From contig JACADY010000036.1 in assembly GCA_013389115.1 (NCBI GenBank), positions 1 through 64,000 of the forward strand: a stretch of DNA of 64,000 bases, written 5' to 3'. This stretch comes from Alphaproteobacteria bacterium (lineage in GTDB: Bacteria; Pseudomonadota; Alphaproteobacteria; Micropepsales; Micropepsaceae). Made by a program: the position numbers and the translations under genes. The notes beneath the pieces are model-generated. The model made no database searches, had not been told where the DNA came from, and saw only the letters and a program-made list of their open reading frames with translations. Shown piece after piece: positions 59,789 to 64,000 of the stretch; the stretch's first letter is position 1, and each line of letters begins with the position of its first letter.

Positions 59789-60519
59789 TGCAGCCACGCA
59801 CGGAAACGGAGCTCGAGGCCGAGCTGCGCGCGATCGGGGCTGCGCGCTATCATCATCTGCATCCGTTTCATGCGCTCTTGCATGAGGGCAAACTCAGCAA
59901 GGAACAGGTGCAGGCCTGGGCGCTCAATCGCTATGTCTATCAAAGTCGCATCCCCATCAAGGATGCGAGCCTGATCGCGCGTTGTGAGGACAAGGACCTT
60001 CGGCGCATCTGGCGCCAGCGCCTCATCGATCACGACGGCATGGCGCCGGGCGAGGGCGGCATTGAGCGCTGGCTGAAGCTGACCGACGATCTGGGCCTAA
60101 GGCGGGAAGCCGTCACGACGATGCGCCTTGCCCTCCCCGCCACGCGATTCGCGGTCGATGCCTATGTCGCCTTCGTGCGTGAACGCTCGCTGCTCGAGGC
60201 GGTCGCCTCTTCACTGACCGAGCTGTTCTCGCCCGATATCATCCGCACACGGATGGCCGGAATGCTGGCCAGCTACCCTTTCGTCTCGAAAGAGACGCTC
60301 GCCTATTTCGAGGCCCGCACGAGCGAAGCGCCGCGCGACGCCGATTTCGCGCTTGCCTATGTGAAGCGCAATGCGAAAACGAGAGAGCTGCAGGAGCTTG
60401 TGCTCGAGGCCTTGCGCTTCAAATGCGGCGTGCTCTGGGCACAGCTTGATGCCCTCTACTACGCCTATGTGAGCCCGGGCGATCCTCCCCCTGGCACTTT
60501 TCTGAGCAAGCGGTCATGA
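59785..60519 (+). CDS. pqqC: Pyrroloquinoline-quinone synthase PqqC
   Basis: 244 residues, all-helical cofactor-free oxidase that performs the last ring-closing oxidation to PQQ. Active-site region YHHLHPFHALLHEGKLSKEQ and WALNRYVYQSRIPIKDASLI, plus FKCGVLWAQLDALYYAY. GGAG eight bases before the ATG. Separate from PqqD here (some bacteria fuse them). Confidence 0.96.
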   Translation: MMQPRTETELEAELRAIGAARYHHLHPFHALLHEGKLSKEQVQAWALNRYVYQSRIPIKDASLIARCEDKDLRRIWRQRLIDHDGMAPGEGGIERWLKLTDDLGLRREAVTTMRLALPATRFAVDAYVAFVRERSLLEAVASSLTELFSPDIIRTRMAGMLASYPFVSKETLAYFEARTSEAPRDADFALAYVKRNAKTRELQELVLEALRFKCGVLWAQLDALYYAYVSPGDPPPGTFLSKRS

Positions 60520-60803
60520 GCGAACGCATCCTCATCGCAAGGGAAAGCCGCCCAAGCCTGCGACGCGGCGTGCGTTTGCAGTTCGACAGCGCGCGCCAGC
60601 GCTGGCTGCTTCAGGCGCCAGAGCGCATCGTCCTGCTCGATGAGATCGCGCACGCGATACTCACCCGCTGTGACGGAAACGTTTCGGTGGCGGCGATCAG
60701 CGAGGACCTCGCCCGGCAATACGCGGCTCCGAAAGAAGAGATCGAAAGGGACGTCTCCGAGCTGCTGCAGGAACTTGCCGACAAGGGCTATGTGAGTGCA
60801 TGA
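60516..60803 (+). CDS. pqqD: PQQ peptide chaperone PqqD
   Basis: 95 residues. RiPP recognition element that presents PqqA to PqqE. Shows LRRGVRLQFDSARQRWLLQA and PERIVLLDEIAHAILTRCDG, the winged-helix pattern of PqqD, and a C-terminal helix ERDVSELLQELADKGYV. Overlaps both pqqC and pqqE by four bases. Confidence 0.95.
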   Translation: MSERILIARESRPSLRRGVRLQFDSARQRWLLQAPERIVLLDEIAHAILTRCDGNVSVAAISEDLARQYAAPKEEIERDVSELLQELADKGYVSA

Positions 60804-61882
60804 CGCACCCTGCGCCACCTTTGGCCGCCTTGTTCGAATTGACGCATCGCTGTCCGCTGCAATGCGCCTATTGCTCAAACCCGCTCGCGCTCACGCCACC
60901 TGCGCAGGAACTGACAACGGCGCAATGGCAAGATGCGATACGGCAGCTGCAGGCCCTTGGTGTCCTGCAGGTGCACTTCTCGGGCGGGGAGCCTGCCGCA
61001 CGCAACGATCTTGAAACGCTTGTTGAGACAGCCCATCGCAGCGACCTCTATACGAACCTCATCACCTCAGGGGTGACACTGAAAGAGGCGCGCATCGACC
61101 GTCTGGCCGGCGCGGGCCTTGATCATATCCAGCTCTCGATCCAGGACACCGACGAAGCGCAGGCCGATGCGATGGCAGGCGTCAAAGGCGCACTCGCGCG
61201 CAAAGCCGCGGCGGCACGGGCCATCCGCGCGGCGGGCCTTCCCCTCACTGTCAATTGCGTCATCCAGCGGCGAAATGTTGCGCGTGTAGCGGCGATGATC
61301 GACTGGGCGTTGGAGGCGGGTGCAAGACGCATCGAAATCGCGCATGTGCAGTACTATGGCTGGGCCATTCCCAATCGCGCTGCGCTTCTCCCCCCACGCG
61401 AGGCGGTCGACCGCGCCCTTGCCGTCATCGAGGATGCGCGTGAGCGCCTCAAGGGCATCATCGCCATCGACCACGTCATTCCCGACTACTATGCGGCCCG
61501 GCCCAAGGCCTGCATGGGCGGCTGGGGCCGTCAATTCCTTGTCATCGACCCGGCCGGCGATGTTCTTCCCTGCCATGCCGCAAAGACGATTCCGGACTTG
61601 CGCTTTGACAATGTTCGGCAACGCGATCTTGCATCGATCTGGAACGAGGGAGAGGCCTTTCAGCGCTTTCGCGGCACCGCATGGATGCCACAGCCCTGCC
61701 GGTCTTGCGAGCGCAAGGAAGTGGATTGGGGCGGCTGCCGCTGTCAGGCGCTGAAGATTGCGGGCAACGCCGCCGCCACTGACCCGGCCTGCGCCCTCTC
61801 GCCCGCTCATGCTCGCCTGCAGGCCTTGGCGGGCGTCACCGACCTCGCCCCATCGCCCCTGCTCTATCGCCGCTATATCTGA
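60800..61882 (+). CDS. pqqE: Radical SAM PqqA-modifying enzyme PqqE
   Basis: 360 residues. Radical SAM cluster cysteines C18-x3-C22-x2-C25 (CPLQCAYC), then FSGGEP and NLITSGVTL. The C-terminal SPASM region carries further cysteines (DVLPCHAAK, MPQPCRSCERKEVDWGGCRC) for auxiliary clusters. Forms the carbon-carbon bond between Glu16 and Tyr20 of PqqA. Its last 10 bases overlap the converging MFS gene. Confidence 0.97.
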   Translation: MTHPAPPLAALFELTHRCPLQCAYCSNPLALTPPAQELTTAQWQDAIRQLQALGVLQVHFSGGEPAARNDLETLVETAHRSDLYTNLITSGVTLKEARIDRLAGAGLDHIQLSIQDTDEAQADAMAGVKGALARKAAAARAIRAAGLPLTVNCVIQRRNVARVAAMIDWALEAGARRIEIAHVQYYGWAIPNRAALLPPREAVDRALAVIEDARERLKGIIAIDHVIPDYYAARPKACMGGWGRQFLVIDPAGDVLPCHAAKTIPDLRFDNVRQRDLASIWNEGEAFQRFRGTAWMPQPCRSCERKEVDWGGCRCQALKIAGNAAATDPACALSPAHARLQALAGVTDLAPSPLLYRRYI

Positions 61883-63159
61883 TCGATTTTGCGCGCTTCG
61901 GGTGATGAGGGCGACGTCTCCTGCTTTATCTCGATCGCACCAAGGGCTGAGGGTGGCGGCACGTCCTCTTCGGCAAGCAATGGAGCGCCGTCCCACGCCT
62001 CGCGCAGCCATAGCGTGAGCCCGATCCCCGCAAGGCTGAACCCCGCCATCGCCAGATAGCCAAGCTCCCCTACACGCGCGAACAGGAACCCTGAGATGAT
62101 ACCGCCAAATCCGGTGAAGAGGCCGAATGCGGTGATCGCATAGAGGCTCTGCGCCGTGGAGGCGAGCCGCACCGGCACGGTATGCACGATGAAATACATT
62201 GCGCCCAAATGAACCGCGCCAAAGCTGAAGGCATGCATAAGCTGGATAAGGATGAAAATAGGCGCAGGTGGACTGAACGCTGTCAGCGCCCAGCGGAGCG
62301 CACCGCCCGTAACGCCGATGAGCAAGAGATTGACGGCCCCGACCCGTTCGACAGTATGGCGCGCGAAATAGAAAAGAACGACTTCGGCAAGGACGCCAAG
62401 GCCCCATAATGCGCCGATTGCCTCGCCCCGGTATCCTTGCGCTTCGAGCGACAATGTGAAGAAGCCATAGTAGAAGGCATGGCTTGCCTGCGCGAAGCTG
62501 ACGGCCGCAAGAAAGAGCAGGAAGATGGGCCGGGATATGAGCACGCCCGCCTCTCGCAAGGTGCTCGCCATGGCCGTGGTCAGCGCGCGCTTCTGCGACC
62601 CAGCCGCGATCGCGCCCGGCAGCACGAACGCGGCACCGATCGTCAGGGCGAGCACACCGAAGAACATGGGCAGAATGGCGCCAACACCGAAGGCCTGCAC
62701 GAAGACACCAGAAAAGAAGGTGGCTACGACGAAGGAAAGCGAGCCGATGAGCCGCACGCGGCCATACTCGAATCCATGGAGACGCGCCTGCCTTATGGTG
62801 ACACTTTCGATGACAGGACCGATCCCCGCATGCAGGATCACGCCCAGCACCGCGAACGCGGCGGTAAGGAAGAGCACATCGCTCGCCCCCGCGCAGAGCC
62901 AGGCAATGAGGCTGGCACTGGCGAGTATGAACACGACGCTGCGCCGATCATCGCTCGCATCCGAGATGATCCCGGCGACAGGGCTCGTGAAAACGCGCAG
63001 GATATTCGCGCTCGCGAACATGAAGCCGATGGCTTCGGACGAAAATCCGCGCGATTTCAGCCAAACCGCATAATAGGCAAGATAGACGCCCCCGAACAGG
63101 TTCGTGGCGACTTGAGCGGCCGCTATGCGCCGCGCCAAAGGGGGAAGGTGGAAAGGCAC
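61873..63159 (-). CDS. Major facilitator superfamily transporter (MFS_1-like)
   Basis: 428 residues with about 12 hydrophobic segments, of the LacY/HcaT-like (phenylpropionate permease) group: LARRIAAAQVATNLFGGVYL, GSLSFVVATFFSGVFVQAFG and FSFGAVHLGAMYFIVHTVPV. The last 40 residues are a hydrophilic tail. Starts at GTG 63159, immediately after the stop of the upstream phosphotransferase gene, so translation is coupled. Substrate unknown. Converges on pqqE with a 10-base overlap. Confidence 0.82.
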   Translation of the reverse strand: MPFHLPPLARRIAAAQVATNLFGGVYLAYYAVWLKSRGFSSEAIGFMFASANILRVFTSPVAGIISDASDDRRSVVFILASASLIAWLCAGASDVLFLTAAFAVLGVILHAGIGPVIESVTIRQARLHGFEYGRVRLIGSLSFVVATFFSGVFVQAFGVGAILPMFFGVLALTIGAAFVLPGAIAAGSQKRALTTAMASTLREAGVLISRPIFLLFLAAVSFAQASHAFYYGFFTLSLEAQGYRGEAIGALWGLGVLAEVVLFYFARHTVERVGAVNLLLIGVTGGALRWALTAFSPPAPIFILIQLMHAFSFGAVHLGAMYFIVHTVPVRLASTAQSLYAITAFGLFTGFGGIISGFLFARVGELGYLAMAGFSLAGIGLTLWLREAWDGAPLLAEEDVPPPSALGAIEIKQETSPSSPEARKIDQI

Positions 63160-64000
63160 TTAGATGGGCAAGGTGATGGATCGGCGTTCCGCGGAGTTTT
63201 TCAGCACGCGCCAAAGCGTCCCTTCAAGTTCTTTCTTGTCCGGCAAGGCATGCGTCTCGAGATAGGCCTGCAGATCGATGATGAGGCGCCTCAGCCCCGC
63301 ATTGGCGGCATCGAGTTCGGATAACCGGTAAGAACTGTCCTGGCCCCTGGCGGCCAATGTCAGCGCCTCGTGGAAACTGAGGAAGCCGTGATCCCCTGGC
63401 GATATGGTCTCTGCTGCCTTGGTAAGCACAGCACGCATTTCGGCATTTTCCTTGACACGCACATCGACTGCCCGCTCGGCCTCAACCCCCGCCGCAAGCA
63501 GCATGATGCCGATCGTCGAGGCCGAGCCTTGCGCATAGGAACCCTCTAGCTGCGGCGCGATCTGCCCCATCAGCAGTTGACCAAGAACGCAGAGCGTCCG
63601 CTCCGGTTCTGCCGGCGGCTCGCTCACCACGGGAACATCAGGGGCAAGCGTGGCTGCGATAAGGCGGTTGTGAAAGGAAAGACAATAAAGCCCCGAGAAC
63701 ACCATGACCGGGTCGGTGTTCGTGCCGTCATGGAACTCGCGCAGCGAGGAGATCCAGATCGCGGCGCCCTTCACCATCGCAAAAAGCGACCACCAAGTGA
63801 GCGCCGCGGGCTGAGCCACAAGGCCGCTCGCCCGTTCCCAGATCTTGATCGCTTCGGCCCGGGGAAGGGTGCCGGCCGGCCGCTCCGGATTGTGATGCGC
63901 CCATAAGGGATCAAGGGCCCAGGCAAGGTCCTCCAGCGGATCACCCAGATGCGCCATCTCCCAATCAAGGATCGCGGTGATGCGCCCCGCCCCGTCATGC
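63160..64000 (-). CDS. Phosphotransferase family protein (APH/ACAD10-like), N-terminus outside window
   Basis: C-terminal 280 codons of an aminoglycoside-phosphotransferase-fold kinase. At the right edge the frame reads HDGAGRITAILDWEMAHLGD, which includes the metal-binding ILDWE and the following HLGDPLEDLAWAL of the family. The remainder is helical (ELDAANAGLRRLIIDLQAYL). Such proteins often phosphorylate hydroxy-acyl or choline-like compounds; this substrate is unknown. The frame is open to base 64000. The stop TAA is directly followed by the MFS start. Confidence 0.8.
   Translation of the reverse strand, partial: HDGAGRITAILDWEMAHLGDPLEDLAWALDPLWAHHNPERPAGTLPRAEAIKIWERASGLVAQPAALTWWSLFAMVKGAAIWISSLREFHDGTNTDPVMVFSGLYCLSFHNRLIAATLAPDVPVVSEPPAEPERTLCVLGQLLMGQIAPQLEGSYAQGSASTIGIMLLAAGVEAERAVDVRVKENAEMRAVLTKAAETISPGDHGFLSFHEALTLAARGQDSSYRLSELDAANAGLRRLIIDLQAYLETHALPDKKELEGTLWRVLKNSAERRSITLPI

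Noticed and set aside
1..64000. tRNA, rRNA, CRISPR, prophage or transposon
   Set aside because: No cloverleaf sequence, repeat-spacer array, transposase or integrase motif could be seen by reading; gaps between genes are all under 300 bases.

Overview
This window comes from a GC-rich, flagellated alphaproteobacterium with a Caulobacter-type cell-cycle and flagellar control system. The evidence is a CckA hybrid kinase, FliX, MotE, a DUF6468 protein, FlaEY- and FlmG-like proteins, a single-cysteine DksA, TTAA-N7-TTAA (CtrA-type) boxes and a GTTC-N7-GTTC (alphaproteobacterial LexA) box. A dispersed palindromic repeat near 52.4 kb resembles ones I remember from Rhizobiales/Hyphomicrobiales. The order cannot be fixed from this sequence alone. 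I see no rRNA, tRNA, CRISPR array, transposase or integrase.

Layout. 1-7.8 kb: housekeeping genes trmJ (cut by the window edge), icd, a CPA2 cation/proton antiporter, alaS and recA (SOS-regulated). 7.9-13.6 kb, minus strand: flgB-flgC-fliE, then fliQ-fliR-flhB-cckA, facing fliO-fliP. 14.9-21.3 kb, minus strand: fliL-fliM-DUF6468-motE plus a large periplasmic TPR protein. 21.6-24.5 kb: flgF-flgG-flgA-flgH. Then dksA and fliX (minus) and flgI-flgJ/cheL-flbY (plus). The flagellar promoters carry three kinds of sites: CtrA boxes, -24/-12 (sigma54) promoters, and a recurring CGGCA-N5-TGCCG palindrome that could be the FlbD-type enhancer element.

27.7-44 kb: a flagellin regulation and glycosylation region. 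A FlaEY-like beta-propeller protein faces a FlmG-like TPR glycosyltransferase. Beyond them lie a fused SpsF-SpsG protein, a NeuB-family synthase without its usual C-terminal domain, a SAM methyltransferase, an FkbM methyltransferase, an iron-type alcohol dehydrogenase, a split transketolase, an SDR, an ATP-grasp ligase and a GH57-like gene broken by an in-frame TGA. Together they look like a pathway for an unusual CMP-activated acidic sugar to be placed on flagellin. Two perfect CtrA boxes sit inside the region. The combination matches no pathway I can name and is the best candidate here for an undescribed system.

44-64 kb: an MBL hydrolase, a stand-alone Hpt protein, NnrU, a large polar-type coiled-coil membrane protein, an Mla lipid-transport operon (mlaE-mlaF-mlaD-lipoprotein) with mlaC on the other side of a CHASE2 adenylate cyclase, a Sel1-repeat protein, a dipeptide epimerase, an M14-like peptidase, a complete pqqABCDE operon including a 27-residue pqqA, an MFS transporter and a phosphotransferase cut by the right edge.

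Genes are tightly packed. Many neighbours overlap by ATGA or TGATG, and several convergent pairs share or overlap their stop codons. No gap exceeds 300 bases.
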